From NCBI GenBank assembly GCA_963812945.1, contig CAWEXD010000008.1, forward strand, positions 1 to 64,000: a DNA stretch of 64,000 nt, read 5' to 3'. Below the pieces are notes generated by a model, which saw only the letters and a list, made by a program, of their open reading frames with translations, was not told where the DNA came from and searched no databases. Position 1 is the stretch's first letter. Every line of letters starts with the position of its first letter. Source of the DNA: DASRDR01 sp963812945 [NCBI: uncultured Candidatus Rokubacteria bacterium]. GTDB taxonomy: Bacteria > Methylomirabilota > Methylomirabilia > Rokubacteriales. Made by a program: the position numbers and the translations under genes. This document shows, one piece after another, positions 35,368-44,848 of this stretch.

Positions 35368-36876
35368 TCAGGCGAGGCGCGCTTCGGATCCGCGCGCCCG
35401 ACGCCGGCGGAGCGCGCCCACGACCGGCAGGCAGAGCGACACGAGGACCAGGCCCAGCAGGGTGGCAGCCAGAGGGCGCTGGACGAAGATGGCCGGGCTG
35501 CCGAACGACAGGAGCAGCGACTGGCGGAGCGAGGTTTCCAGGAGGGGCGCGAGCACCACGGCCAGCACGAGCGGAGCCCTGGGGAAGTCGAGCTTCATCA
35601 TGCACCAGCCGACGGCCCCGAACGTCAGGCTGATCGCGACGGTGGTGGAGTCGAGCGTGCTGGCGTAGGCGCCGACCAGCGAGATGGCGAGGATGCCGGG
35701 CGCGAGATAGGCGTAGGGAATTCGAAGGAGCGACGCGAAGAGCGGCGCGAGCGGCAGGTTGATGACGAGCAGCACGATGTTGCCGATGAACATGCTGGCG
35801 ATCAGGCCCCAGACGAGCTGAGGCTGCTCGGTCATCAGCATCGGGCCCGGCCTGATGCCGTGCAGGATGAGGGCGGCGAGCAGCACGGCGGTGCTCGTGG
35901 AGCCCGGGATGCCGAGGGCCAGCATGGGCACGCAGTCGCCATGGACGGCCGAGTTGTTGGCCGACTCCGCGGCGGCGACGGCGTCGAGGGCGCCCTTGCC
36001 GAAGCGCTCGGGATGGCGGCTGAAGCGCCGCTCCGTGACGTAGGCGAGCATCGAGGCGACGGTCGGGCCCGCGCCGGGCATGACGCCGATCACGAAGCCG
36101 ACCAGTCCGCCACGTACGATCGCCATGCGGCTCTCCGCCCACTCCTCGGCCGTCAGCCACATGGAGCGAAGGCTCGTGCGGATCGGCTGCAGCTCCTCCG
36201 TGCGTTCGAGCGATGCAAGCACCTCGGCGATGCCGAAGATGCCGATCGCCACGGGGAGGAAGTCGATGCCCTCGACCAGCTGGACCTCGCCGAAGGTGAG
36301 TCGCGGGATTCCGGTGATGGGGTCGACGCCGACCATGGCGATCATCAGGCCCAGCAGGGCGGCCATCAGCGCCTTGACCGCCGACGCGCCGCCGAGACTG
36401 GCGCTGGCCGTGATACCGAGCGATGCGAGCAAAAAGTACTCCGGCGCGTTGAACCTCAGCGCGAACTCGCTCAGCAGTGGCGTGAGCAGCGCGAGGGCGG
36501 CGACCGCCGCCATTCCGGCGGCGAACGACCCGATGGCGGCGATGCTGAGCGCGGCGCCGGCGCGTCCGCGGCGCGCGATCTGGTAGCCGTCCACCGCGGT
36601 CATGACGCTGGCCGCCTCGCCCGGCACGTTGACGAGCACCGAGGTGAGGGTGCCGCCGTACATGCCGCCGTACATGATGCCGGCCAGCATGACGATCGCC
36701 GTGACCGGCGGCAGCCCGAAGGTGAGGGGGAGCAGGAGGGCCATCCCGGCCGACGGGCCGATCCCGGGCAGCGCGCCGATGATCTGGCCGAGCACCACGC
36801 CCACCACGACGAACGACAGGTTGAGCGGGGTCAGCGCCGTCGCGAAGCCGCTCGCCAAGAGCCCGAGGGAGTCGAT
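35368..36876 (-). CDS. tctA: Tripartite tricarboxylate transporter large permease TctA
   Basis: Main membrane subunit of a TTT-family importer for di- or tricarboxylates, about 500 residues. Signatures: VGQIIGALPGIGPSAGMALL-type first motif (seen as VVLGQIIGALPGIGPSAG), GIMYGGMYGGTLTSVLVNVP and the second GVMPGAGPTVASMLAYV. Then HGDCVPMLALGIPGSTSTAV and a C-terminal FDFPRAPLVLAVVLAP-like block (here LDFPRAPLV). The best N-terminus begins at ATC 36874-36876 (IDSLGLLASGFATALTP) with GGAGGG upstream. No ATG, GTG or TTG fits, so the start is non-canonical or mis-sequenced. The operon order is tctC, tctB, tctA. Confidence 0.9.
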   Translation of the reverse strand: MDSLGLLASGFATALTPLNLSFVVVGVVLGQIIGALPGIGPSAGMALLLPLTFGLPPVTAIVMLAGIMYGGMYGGTLTSVLVNVPGEAASVMTAVDGYQIARRGRAGAALSIAAIGSFAAGMAAVAALALLTPLLSEFALRFNAPEYFLLASLGITASASLGGASAVKALMAALLGLMIAMVGVDPITGIPRLTFGEVQLVEGIDFLPVAIGIFGIAEVLASLERTEELQPIRTSLRSMWLTAEEWAESRMAIVRGGLVGFVIGVMPGAGPTVASMLAYVTERRFSRHPERFGKGALDAVAAAESANNSAVHGDCVPMLALGIPGSTSTAVLLAALILHGIRPGPMLMTEQPQLVWGLIASMFIGNIVLLVINLPLAPLFASLLRIPYAYLAPGILAISLVGAYASTLDSTTVAISLTFGAVGWCMMKLDFPRAPLVLAVVLAPLLETSLRQSLLLSFGSPAIFVQRPLAATLLGLVLVSLCLPVVGALRRRRARGSEARLA

Positions 36877-36902
36877 CGGACACCCTCCGTGGGGGCGAGC
36901 CG

Positions 36903-37355
36903 TCAGAATCCGGTGAGGCCGGTGGGCAGGCGCACGCCGAGCCACCGGACGAAGACGGCGTAGATCAGTCCGGTCGTGATGGCCGTCGTCGCGAGGCTCG
37001 GTGCGATCCCGCGCCGCTGCACGACGATCAGGAGGAAGACCATGAACAGCGCCGCGCTGGACATCATGCCGAGCACGGGCGACAGCACGCCGAACGCGAC
37101 GAGGGCGGCGAAGGCCATGGCGACGCGCCGAAAGCCCTCCCGGCCCGGCCACTCAACCCCGGCGGCACCCCCGCGGCCGCGCGTCTCGACGAGCAGAAGC
37201 GCGGACAGCAGCACGCCGGCCCCCGCCGCCCAGATGGGGAGGAAAGCCGGCCCCGGGGTGAAGTCGCTCCAGTAGCCGAGGTGCCAGGTCCCGAGCGCGG
37301 CGGTGGCCGACAGCGCGAGGAGCGCGATCGCCGGAAGGACGTCGCTCATCCTCAT
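36903..37355 (-). CDS. tctB: Tripartite tricarboxylate transporter small subunit TctB
   Basis: 150 residues with four predicted helices: LPAIALLALSATAALGTWHL, FLPIWAAGAGVLLSALLLVE, VAMAFAALVAFGVLSPVLGM and SLATTAITTGLIYAVFVRWL, ending GVRLPTGLTGF. The GPAFLPIW and final 'LGVRLPTG' blocks are typical of TctB. It stabilises TctA. ATG 37355 is used; ATG 37349 is equally possible. It lies between tctC and tctA. Confidence 0.87.
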   Translation of the reverse strand: MRMSDVLPAIALLALSATAALGTWHLGYWSDFTPGPAFLPIWAAGAGVLLSALLLVETRGRGGAAGVEWPGREGFRRVAMAFAALVAFGVLSPVLGMMSSAALFMVFLLIVVQRRGIAPSLATTAITTGLIYAVFVRWLGVRLPTGLTGF

Positions 37356-37377
37356 CGCTGTCGGCCGGCCGGCTCGG

Positions 37378-38379
37378 CTACTTCTTGGCGAGGCCCAGCT
37401 CCGCCATCAGCGTCCGGTAGGTCTCCTGCTGCTTGGCGAGGTACTCCTTCACCCGATCGAGGCCGTAGAACTCGCTCCGCTGGAACTTTGCCTTGAGGCC
37501 GTCCTGCCAGGCCTTGGTGTTCACGACCTTGCGGAACTTGTCCTCCCACCAGACGGCGAGCTCCGGGCTCGAGCCCGGCGGCAGCGCGACGCTCCAGTTC
37601 TGACCGAACACGACGTCGTAGCCCTGCTCCTTCGCGGTCGGCACGTCCTTGTAAGAGTCCTCGGGGCGGCGCTTCTCGGACAGGATCGCGAGCGGGCGCG
37701 CCTTTTGGGCCTTGATCTGCTCGAGGCCCTCTTCGAGCGTGCCAAAGGTGGCCTCGACGTTGCCACCCAGGAACGCGGCAAAGGCGGCCCCGCCGCCGTC
37801 GAACGGCACGTAGGTGAACTTGACGTCGCCGGCCTTCTCGAGCAGGGCGGTGGACAGGTGATCGGTGCCGCCGGTCTGGGCGCCGGCGATCCGGACCCGG
37901 CGCGGCTCCTTCTTCGCGGCCTCCATGAAGTCCTTCAGGGTCCGGTACGGCGAGTTGGGCGCGACGAGGAGGACCAGCTCCGACTGGATGAAGCCGGCGA
38001 CCGGCACGATCTGGTCGATCACCGACGGGGTGCCTTGCATGATCGGCGTGGTGTACACCGGCTGGGCAATGCACAGCAGCGTGTTCTCGTCACCCTTCTT
38101 GCCGAGCGCGTGGTTGTAGGCATTGGCCCACGAGCCCCCGGTGCGGTTCTGCACCACGACCGGGTTGGGGACGATCTTCTCTTCCGTCATGATCTTGACG
38201 ACGTTGCGCATGATGACGTCGGGCGTCCCGCCGGGGCTCGAGCCGACGGTGATCTCGATCGGCCCCGTCGGCGCCTTGCCCTGCGCCGTGACCGGAGTGG
38301 GAGCGAGCGCCGCGATCACTCCGAGGGCCAGCAGGGCGGCGAGCGTTCGAGCGCGGCCGGGGATCCCGTTCGTGGGCAT
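37378..38379 (-). CDS. tctC: Tripartite tricarboxylate transporter receptor TctC (Bug family)
   Basis: Periplasmic solute receptor, 333 residues. ATG 38379 follows GGAGGAAACCCG. The signal peptide RTLAALLALGVIAALAPTPV ends near VTAQG. Mature hallmarks: ITVGSSPGGTPDVIMRNVV, VVVQNRTGGSWANAYNHAL, FMEAAKKEPRRVRIAGAQTG, TDHLSTALLEKAG and YVPFDGGGAAFAAFLGGNVE, the Bug two-lobe fold. No Asp at the classic carboxylate position can be confirmed by eye, so the ligand is open. First gene of the tctCBA operon. Confidence 0.9.
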   Translation of the reverse strand: MPTNGIPGRARTLAALLALGVIAALAPTPVTAQGKAPTGPIEITVGSSPGGTPDVIMRNVVKIMTEEKIVPNPVVVQNRTGGSWANAYNHALGKKGDENTLLCIAQPVYTTPIMQGTPSVIDQIVPVAGFIQSELVLLVAPNSPYRTLKDFMEAAKKEPRRVRIAGAQTGGTDHLSTALLEKAGDVKFTYVPFDGGGAAFAAFLGGNVEATFGTLEEGLEQIKAQKARPLAILSEKRRPEDSYKDVPTAKEQGYDVVFGQNWSVALPPGSSPELAVWWEDKFRKVVNTKAWQDGLKAKFQRSEFYGLDRVKEYLAKQQETYRTLMAELGLAKK

Positions 38380-38512
38380 CGGGTTTCCTCCCTGTGTTGG
38401 TGCGATGGGGGGCGCGTTACAGAGCCGAGCGTAGAATGGCCCTCGCGCTCTCGTCAATAGCGTCGGTGGCTCCGGGTGCCCGACGTCGAGGGGCCGGTGC
38501 TATCCTCGGGGC

Positions 38513-39778
38513 GTGAACACGAGCTGTGACACGCTGGTGGCTCTCGCGTCGGAGACGCGCGGTGGCCGCACGCTCTTCGCCAAGAACAGCGATCGGCCGG
38601 CGACGGAGTGCCAGCCGCTCGAGGCCGTGCCGGCTCGGCGCAATCCGCCCGGCAGCACGGTCCGGTGCACCTACATCGAGATCCCCGAAGCTCCCGAGAC
38701 GGTGGCGACTCTCGGCAGCCGTCCCTGGTGGATCTGGGGGTTCGAGCATGGCGTCAACGCGCGCGGGGTGGCGATCGGGAACGAGGCGCTCCACACACGC
38801 GAGACGCCGGCCGAGACCGGGCTCCTCGGCATGGATCTCCTGCGCCTCGGCCTCGAGCGCGGGGGGACGGCGGACGAGGCCAAGCGCGTCATCACGGGCC
38901 TCCTCGAGCGTCACGGTCAGGGCGGCAGCGCCCAGCACGGCGGCCGCCGCTTCTACCACAACAGCTTCATCATCGCGGATCCCGGGGCCGCGTGGGTGCT
39001 CGAGACCTCGGGCCGCCACTGGGTGGCGCGACGTGTCCGAGGGCGCGCGGCGATCTCGAATCTCGCGACCATCGGCGACGACTGGGACGAGGCGTCGTCC
39101 GGCATCGAGGCCTACGCGGCAGAGCGCGGCTGGTGGACGCCCTCGCCGGGCCGCCGCCTCGACTTCCGCGTGGCGTTCGAGAATCCGGAGCCGCGCTACC
39201 GGGCGGAGGCCCGTCACGACGCCAGCTGCCGATTTCTCGCCGCGACCGGCCGGCCCGGCGTGTCCGAGATGATGCGGCACCTCCGGGACCACTACGACGG
39301 CGGCACCGTCCACCGTCCCGGCCGGAAGGACGGCGATCCCCGCGGCTGGTCCGTCTGCATGCACCCGGAGCCGGCCACCGGCGCGACGGCCGCCAGCATG
39401 GTGGCCGAGCTGGGGAAGGACGAACCCGTGGTGGCCTGGTGCGCGCAGACGACGCCGTGCACGAGCGCGTTCCTGCCCCTGGCCGTCGGCGCCGAGCTGC
39501 CGGAGCTGCTCACTCGCGGCTCGGGCGAGCCGGACCTGCGGTCCGCGTGGTGGCGCATGAAAGCACTCGGGGATGTGGTGATGGACGACCCCGCCGAGCG
39601 GACGCCGGTCGTGCAGGCCGTGTGGCACGCCTGGGAGCGGGAGCTCCTGGAGGCGGTCGCGGCGGACCGCTCGGCCGCCCGTCGGAACATCGGACAGCGG
39701 GTCGAGCGAATGCTTCACCGCTGCGGGACGCTGCTCGCGCGAATGGCGGCGGAGCGGCCCGTCGCTCACGGAGGATAA
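38513..39778 (+). CDS. C69-family peptidase / secernin-like Ntn hydrolase
   Basis: 421 residues beginning NTSCDTLVALASETRGGRTL. The Cys near the start (after M-N-T-S) is the expected N-terminal nucleophile after processing, as in dipeptidase A and secernins. Family blocks: FAKNSDRPATECQPLEAVPA, IWGFEHGVNARGVAIGNEAL, DLLRLGLERGGTADEAKRVI and NSFIIADPGAAWVLETSGRH. Members cleave dipeptides or other amides. It is followed after five bases by a peptide-type solute-binding protein, so peptide use is a reasonable guess. Intact frame. Confidence 0.85.
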   Translation: MNTSCDTLVALASETRGGRTLFAKNSDRPATECQPLEAVPARRNPPGSTVRCTYIEIPEAPETVATLGSRPWWIWGFEHGVNARGVAIGNEALHTRETPAETGLLGMDLLRLGLERGGTADEAKRVITGLLERHGQGGSAQHGGRRFYHNSFIIADPGAAWVLETSGRHWVARRVRGRAAISNLATIGDDWDEASSGIEAYAAERGWWTPSPGRRLDFRVAFENPEPRYRAEARHDASCRFLAATGRPGVSEMMRHLRDHYDGGTVHRPGRKDGDPRGWSVCMHPEPATGATAASMVAELGKDEPVVAWCAQTTPCTSAFLPLAVGAELPELLTRGSGEPDLRSAWWRMKALGDVVMDDPAERTPVVQAVWHAWERELLEAVAADRSAARRNIGQRVERMLHRCGTLLARMAAERPVAHGG

Positions 39779-39783
39779 AGGCG

Positions 39784-41373
39784 ATGCGAGAGTCGAGAGC
39801 CACGAGGATGCCCTCCCGCCGGACCCTGATCGCGGGCGCCGCGGCCTTCGGCGCCACGGGCGCGGTCGGCCCCGCGATCCTGCGTCGCACCGCGCAGGCC
39901 CAGGAGCCGAGGCCGGGCGGCGTGCTGAAAGTCGCCATCATTGGCGAACCCCCATCGCTCGACGCGCACTGGACGACCGCGAGCCTGACCTACGACGTGA
40001 CCTCGCACCTCTACGAGCCCCTCTTCACGCTGGACGAGCGGTACGGCGTCATCCCCATGCTGGCCGAAGGCCACACGGTCTCGGATGGGGGCAAGACCTG
40101 GACGATCCGCCTCCGGCGCGGCGTTCCGTTCCACAACGGGAAGGAATGCTCGGCCGAGGACGTGGTGGCGTCGATCACGCGGTGGGGCCGGATCGCGAGC
40201 GTGGGTAAGGGCCTGTTCAAGAACGTCCAGTCGATGCAGGCCAAGGACCGGTATACCGTCGAGCTCCGGTTCGGCGGCTGCGCGGGGCCGGTGCTGGCCG
40301 CGCTCGCGCACGCCAGCCAGTTCCCCGCGATCTATCCGAAGGAGGTCGTGGAGGCGGCCGGGGACGGCCAGATCAAGGACTTCGTCGGCACGGGGCCGCT
40401 CCGCTTCGTCGAGCGGGTCCCCGACCGCCACATCCGCATGGCCCGGTTCGACCGGTACGCCGCGCGCTCCGAGGCCCCCAACGGGTATGGCGGCCGGCGC
40501 ACGGCCTACGCGGACGAGCTTCACTTCGTTCCGGTGCCGGACGTGTCCGTGCGGGCGGCGGGCGTCGAGTCGGGCGAGTACCACTTCAGCGACTGGATCG
40601 CTCCGGACAACTACGAGCGCCTCGCCAAGAACGCCCGCCTCGACGTGATGATCGTGAAGCCGAACGAGTGGGTCAGCGCCATCTTCAACAAGAAGCAGGG
40701 GCCGTTCGCCAACCGGCTGCTCCGGCAGGCGGTGGTCGCCGCCCTGGACATGGAGCCGATCATGAAGGCGGCGGTCGGGGGAGCCGACTTCTACCGGCTC
40801 GACCCGAGCCTGCTCTTCCGGGAGCAGGTCTGGTGGACGGACGTCGGCAAGGACGTCTACAACCGGCCGGACCGGGACAAGGCCAAGCGCCTCATGCGGG
40901 AGGCCGGGTACAAGGGGGAGCCCATTCGCTGGATGGCGACCCAGTTCTACGACTGGATGTACAAGTCCGCGCTCGCCGCCAAGCAGCAGCTCGAGGATGT
41001 CGGGTTCAACATCGACCTCCAGGTGCTCGAGTGGGCGACGGTCGTTCAGCGCCGCAACGACCCAAAGCTCTACGAGATATTCACGACCGGGATCGGGTTC
41101 CAGACCGACCCGTCCCAGATGTCGATCCTCTCTTGCGACTGGCCCGGGTGGACGTGCGACCAGAAGCTCGAGGCGCTCCAGGCGCGGCTCGCGTGCGAAA
41201 CAGATTTCGCCCGACGGAAGGCGGTCTGGGAAGAGATCCAGCGCTGGTTCTGGGACGAGGTGCCGGTCGTCAAGCTCGGCGACTTTTTCACGCTCCGGGT
41301 CAAGCAGAAGAGCGTGGCCGGGTATGCCAATCGCTACCGGCCCTTCTTCTGGAACGTGGGGCTGACGCGCTAG
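39784..41373 (+). CDS. ABC transporter solute-binding protein, family 5 (peptide type)
   Basis: 530 residues, exported receptor for peptides or similar. ATG 39784 follows GGAGG (39770-39774). The leader has paired arginines, PSRRTLIAGAAAFGATGAVG, a possible Tat signal. Mature hallmarks: GGVLKVAIIGEPPSLDAHWT, LYEPLFTLDERYGVIPMLAE, TWTIRLRRGVPFHNGKECSA, EDVVASITRW and the late NIDLQVLEWATVVQRRND. The end KSVAGYANRYRPFFWNVGL is usual. No permease genes follow; the receptor is an orphan next to the C69 peptidase. Confidence 0.88.
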   Translation: MRESRATRMPSRRTLIAGAAAFGATGAVGPAILRRTAQAQEPRPGGVLKVAIIGEPPSLDAHWTTASLTYDVTSHLYEPLFTLDERYGVIPMLAEGHTVSDGGKTWTIRLRRGVPFHNGKECSAEDVVASITRWGRIASVGKGLFKNVQSMQAKDRYTVELRFGGCAGPVLAALAHASQFPAIYPKEVVEAAGDGQIKDFVGTGPLRFVERVPDRHIRMARFDRYAARSEAPNGYGGRRTAYADELHFVPVPDVSVRAAGVESGEYHFSDWIAPDNYERLAKNARLDVMIVKPNEWVSAIFNKKQGPFANRLLRQAVVAALDMEPIMKAAVGGADFYRLDPSLLFREQVWWTDVGKDVYNRPDRDKAKRLMREAGYKGEPIRWMATQFYDWMYKSALAAKQQLEDVGFNIDLQVLEWATVVQRRNDPKLYEIFTTGIGFQTDPSQMSILSCDWPGWTCDQKLEALQARLACETDFARRKAVWEEIQRWFWDEVPVVKLGDFFTLRVKQKSVAGYANRYRPFFWNVGLTR

Positions 41374-41429
41374 GAAACCATTCCGGCCGAGGGCGACCTC
41401 GGTCGGGTGAGTGTGCGCGGCCCGGTCGG

Positions 41430-42296
41430 CTAGGCGGAGAGCCCGAAGAGCGACGTCATGCGCGTCGACGCGAGCATCGTGCCCATCTCCTGGTCCGCCG
41501 GCCGGCGGGCGAATCGGCTCGCCGCGTCGAGCACGCGGGGCAAGAGCGCGAGGTCTCCCGCGGTGTTCAGGAAGACGTCCGGCACGTCGAGCGCCCAGTG
41601 CACCGCACGGTCGATGTCCGCCTGCTCCTCGAGAGGCTGGTACCAGGTGGTGTGGGTCCGCTCCGTCGTGGCCCACGGCCCCCGGGCGATCGACTTGATC
41701 ACCTGGACGGCCACGTTGCGCGCCCGGCAGAGTCCCAGGAGCTCCTCGAAGCTCTGGCGATAGCGCTCGTCCTGGGCCATGAAGTAGTTGTAGGGCAGGA
41801 GCACCGAGTCGAAGTCGAAGCGGCCGAGGCTGCGCCGGTGCATGACGGGAATGGTCCAGCCGTGACCGGTCACGCCGATGAAGCGGGTGAGCCCCTGCTC
41901 GCGTGCCTCGATCGCCGCCTCGAGGGCGCCCCCCGGCCCCAGGGCTCGCTCCCAGTCGTCCGGGTGCCCCAGCGAGTGGAGCTGGATCAGGTCGACGTGA
42001 TCGACTCGCAGCCGCTCGAGGGAGCGCTGGATGTCCTCGCGCGCCTCGGGCGCGGTTCGCTGGCCCGTCTTGGTGGCGATGAAGAAATCCTTCCGGTGTC
42101 GAGCCATCCAGGGGCCGATGCGGAGCTCCGAGTCTCCGTACCGCGCGGCGGTGTCGATGTGGTTGATCCCGTGCCGCAGCAAGAGCTCGAGCGTGCGGTC
42201 GGCGTCCGCTTGCGTGGCCCGGGCCAGCGCGGCCGCGCCGAACAGCATGACCGTGCTGTGGTGGCCGGTCCGTCCGAACGGTCGTCGCTCGATCAT
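41430..42296 (-). CDS. Aldo/keto reductase
   Basis: NADPH-dependent (beta/alpha)8 oxidoreductase, 288 residues. ATG 42296 follows GGAGGGAGCC. It begins [20 protein letters not shown]. The catalytic tetrad is visible as Asp in [12 protein letters not shown], Tyr in the same block, Lys in [10 protein letters not shown] and His in [11 protein letters not shown]. The coenzyme-binding end includes [20 protein letters not shown]. The substrate is unknown. It is a single gene convergent with the solute-binding protein gene. Confidence 0.88.
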   Translation of the reverse strand: MIERRPFGRTGHHSTVMLFGAAALARATQADADRTLELLLRHGINHIDTAARYGDSELRIGPWMARHRKDFFIATKTGQRTAPEAREDIQRSLERLRVDHVDLIQLHSLGHPDDWERALGPGGALEAAIEAREQGLTRFIGVTGHGWTIPVMHRRSLGRFDFDSVLLPYNYFMAQDERYRQSFEELLGLCRARNVAVQVIKSIARGPWATTERTHTTWYQPLEEQADIDRAVHWALDVPDVFLNTAGDLALLPRVLDAASRFARRPADQEMGTMLASTRMTSLFGLSA

Positions 42297-42615
42297 GGCT
42301 CCCTCCGAGCCCGTCCCGGGGTCGCCGGGGCAGAATCGACATCCAGTGCCGTCGGCTGCGTCGCGCCCGGCGGCCTGGGACCCGGCTCGCCGTCCCGCAG
42401 ACCCCGGATCCTGCATGCCGGCACAGCATAGCGCACCGGACGCGGCGCCGGCGCGTCGCGGGCAATCAGGCCGAGCGGGCAAGCGCCGGACGCGTCGAGA
42501 CGCGCCTGTGCGCACTCTCCCGACGGCGCTCCGGTCGTCGCGCGGGGCGCGCTGGACTGATCCGGGATCTCGGGCGCGACCCGGCTCGGGTCAGATCGTC
42601 AGCGGGGCGATCGAG

Positions 42616-42831
42616 CTAGACTGGCTGGCCGGACTCCACGTCGCTCCGGCCGCGGCGCTGGCCGTGGTGACGGCGGTCGTGCTCCTCGACAGGCTCGTCG
42701 GCGGTTTCGACGTCGCGCCGCTCGGCGAAGTCCTCCGATCGCTCCGTCGGGAGATCGCGGGGCTGCTCGGGCCCGGCCGTCCCGGGGTCGTGGCCTGGGC
42801 CGGCTCCCGGGGCTTTCCTCCTGCGAGCCAT
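42616..42831 (-). CDS. Small hydrophilic protein, weakly supported
   Basis: A 71-residue frame with ATG at 42831 and GGAGAG six bases upstream. The product is charged and low in complexity (ERSEDFAERRDVETADEPVE, EHDRRHHGQRRGRSD). No family is recognised. The opposite strand mirrors it as a hydrophobic frame, so codon bias could produce either. It follows the terminator of the CHRD-like gene. The 42400-42615 stretch holds nothing I can support. Confidence 0.35.
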   Translation of the reverse strand: MARRRKAPGAGPGHDPGTAGPEQPRDLPTERSEDFAERRDVETADEPVEEHDRRHHGQRRGRSDVESGQPV

Positions 42832-42852
42832 TCTGAACTCTCCTTCCTCGGT

Positions 42853-42881
42853 ATCGGGGGCCCCGGGAGGGGGCCCCCGAT
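42853..42881 (-). terminator. Hairpin after the CHRD-like gene
   Basis: ATCGGGGGCCC and its exact reverse complement, extended by one more pair, form 12 pairs around GGGAG. It lies eleven bases after the stop of the secreted protein gene on the minus strand. Confidence 0.65.
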
Positions 42882-42891
42882 GCGTTCCCGG

Positions 42892-43299
42892 CTACTGGGC
42901 CGGAATGTTCCCGCAGAAGACGTAGACGCTGGCTTCCTGGGCCGACTTGTGCCCGTTGATCGCGAAGCCCTTCCGCAGGTCGCCGATCGGCACGTCGATC
43001 GTCGTCTCCGACTTGCCGCCGGTCAGGGTCGTGAGCCCGTAGGCGGGCTTGGGATCGAGCTGCGCGCACGTGCCCTTGTGGACGTGCAGCGGCTGGCCGA
43101 CTCCGGCCGGCGCGCCCTTCACCTCGACGACGACCTTGGTCTTCGGCCCTGCGTCGGTGAGGACGGCCGTCCCCGTCTCACCGGAGTTGTTCAGCGCCCC
43201 CAGTTGGACGGTGATGGGCTCCGCGGCGCTCGCCAGGCCGGCTCCACCGGCCACCAGGACGCCGACCGCTCCCAGGATCAGACCGATCGATCGAAGCAT
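42892..43299 (-). CDS. Secreted CHRD/SOD-like beta protein
   Basis: 135 residues from ATG 43299 behind AGGAGG. The signal peptide LRSIGLILGAVGVLVAGGAG is cleaved near ASAAEP. The mature protein has ITVQLGALNNSGETGTAVLT, VVEVKGAPAGVGQPLHVHKG and CAQLDPKPAYGLTTLTGGKS. The block then reads FAINGHKSAQEASVYVFCGN. HVHKG followed by C, the late HKS and the final Cys match secreted Cu/Zn-SOD-like or CHRD-type proteins. The two cysteines probably pair. Function unproven. Confidence 0.75.
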   Translation of the reverse strand: MLRSIGLILGAVGVLVAGGAGLASAAEPITVQLGALNNSGETGTAVLTDAGPKTKVVVEVKGAPAGVGQPLHVHKGTCAQLDPKPAYGLTTLTGGKSETTIDVPIGDLRKGFAINGHKSAQEASVYVFCGNIPAQ

Positions 43300-43412
43300 C
43301 GTGTTCCTCCTTGTCAAATCCGACGAGAGAGTGAATCCCGCCGGTTCTTACCGTGATCCATCCCGCATGCCGGGCCAGCAGGGACCACGGTCCATTCGGA
43401 TCGGCGCGCGCG

Positions 43413-43958
43413 CTACCCACCGTCACGCTCGGCGGGGCGCTTCAGTCGATCGCCCGGACGCAGGTTCAGGATTGCCTCGGGGAACAGCGCGGCCAGCCAC
43501 TTGGCGATGTCGTCGACGGTGACGATCCCGACGGGGCGCCGCTCGCCGTCGACGACCGGGACGGTCCGACAGCCCATCGCCATCATGCGATTGACAGCAT
43601 AGCAGATCCGATCGTCGGGCCTGAGCGCCTCGGGGTCTCGGGTCATCACGTCGGCGAGCGGCGTCATGGCCGCGTCGCGTCCGATCGAGCACGCTCGGCC
43701 GAGGAGGTCCCGATCGGTGACGATTCCGGTGAGCCGCCCCGCGCCGTCGACCACGACCACCGCGATGCGGTCCTCGGCCAGCATGGTGTCGAGGGTCTCC
43801 CCGATCCCGGCCGTCTCGTCGCGCTGGAGGGGCTGCCGCGGAGCCAGCACCTCCAGCGTGTCGCTGAGCAAGGCATCCTGCAGCTTCCGGAACTCGGCGC
43901 TCAGCGTCTCGGAATACTCGTCGTGGTACTCGGACGTCGCGCTGCGCGGCTCGGCCAT
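43413..43958 (-). CDS. CBS-domain pair protein
   Basis: 181 residues from ATG 43958 behind GGAGGTCC. The N-terminus is charged (EPRSATSEYHDEYSETLSAE). Two CBS repeats follow: LEVLAPRQPLQRDETAGIGE to AVVVVDGAGRLTGIVTDRDLL, then MTPLADVMTRDPEALRPDDR to VPVVDGERRPVGIVTVDDIA. Such pairs bind adenosine nucleotides and regulate partner proteins. No other domain is present, so this is a stand-alone sensor. Confidence 0.88.
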   Translation of the reverse strand: MAEPRSATSEYHDEYSETLSAEFRKLQDALLSDTLEVLAPRQPLQRDETAGIGETLDTMLAEDRIAVVVVDGAGRLTGIVTDRDLLGRACSIGRDAAMTPLADVMTRDPEALRPDDRICYAVNRMMAMGCRTVPVVDGERRPVGIVTVDDIAKWLAALFPEAILNLRPGDRLKRPAERDGG

Positions 43959-44294
43959 AAGGACCTCCCGGTTCCGTGGGATGAGCAAGGCCTGTGCCCG
44001 CGAGACCGACCACTCGCTGGCACTCGTTGACCCTGGACGCAGGATGCGTCGCGGGTGGCCCGAGGCTTGCTGCGGTGGGGGATTGAGCGCCTCACTCCAC
44101 GGGACTTCGCGTTTTCGTCCCTTGCGGGCGAGCTCGCCGGCTCTCCTCGGGCCGGCCCCGGGCGACAGGATGACGGCGCCGCGACGCCGTGTCGTTCCGG
44201 ATGGTCGCTTCGACGACGACCGCGCTTGGAACAGAGGGCGGCTCGGAGACAGATCCCGAGCCCTGACACCAACGACCTTCGGAAGGAGGCCACG

Positions 44295-44696
44295 ATGCGG
44301 CACGCGGGGTGGGGGGTGGCGGCACTCGGGTTGGCCGGCTTGCTCATCGCGGGGTGCGAGTCGGATACGGACTCGGGCGGCCTGGCCAGCATCACCATCA
44401 CGGACGAGGACGAAGAGGCCGTGTCGGGGAACCGCTGCGCCGTCAGTGGCAACGCCACCAACAGCGGAAACAGGCGGGCGAGGGTGCGGATCACCTACGA
44501 GGCGAAGAACGGGCAGGGCGCCGTGATCGCCACCTCCACGGCAGACTTCGAGGTCGCGGCCTTCTCGAATTTCCAGTTCGGCAACTCGAAGGCGAACAGC
44601 CAGGGGCAGCCGTCCTCGGGAGCCTTCGTCCCCCCCGTGAGCTGCGCGGCGATCGCCGACATCGACCGGACGGATCTCGACGTCGACGCGATCTAG
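44295..44696 (+). CDS. FxLYD-type lipoprotein
   Basis: 133 residues from ATG 44295 with GGAGG just before. The lipoprotein signal GVAALGLAGLLIAGC ends with the lipobox IAGC. The mature part ITITDEDEEAVSGNRCAVSG, NATNSGNRRARVRITYEA and FEVAAFSNFQFGNSKANSQG is an FxLYD-like immunoglobulin fold. CAVSG and VSCAAI probably form a disulfide. Likely outer-membrane or periplasmic; no known function. Intact, single gene. Confidence 0.75.
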   Translation: MRHAGWGVAALGLAGLLIAGCESDTDSGGLASITITDEDEEAVSGNRCAVSGNATNSGNRRARVRITYEAKNGQGAVIATSTADFEVAAFSNFQFGNSKANSQGQPSSGAFVPPVSCAAIADIDRTDLDVDAI

Positions 44697-44848
44697 CGCT
44701 CGCCCGACTCCGTCCGATCCGATCGCCACTCCGGCGCCCGACGGCGCCGCTTCCCGGGCCGTCGGCGCCGCCGGCTCGCTCGGCTCTTGACAAGGCCTTC
44801 CGCGTGCGGTCCCCTCGTGTCGCCGTCTCGGCACGAGGGAGGAGCGTC

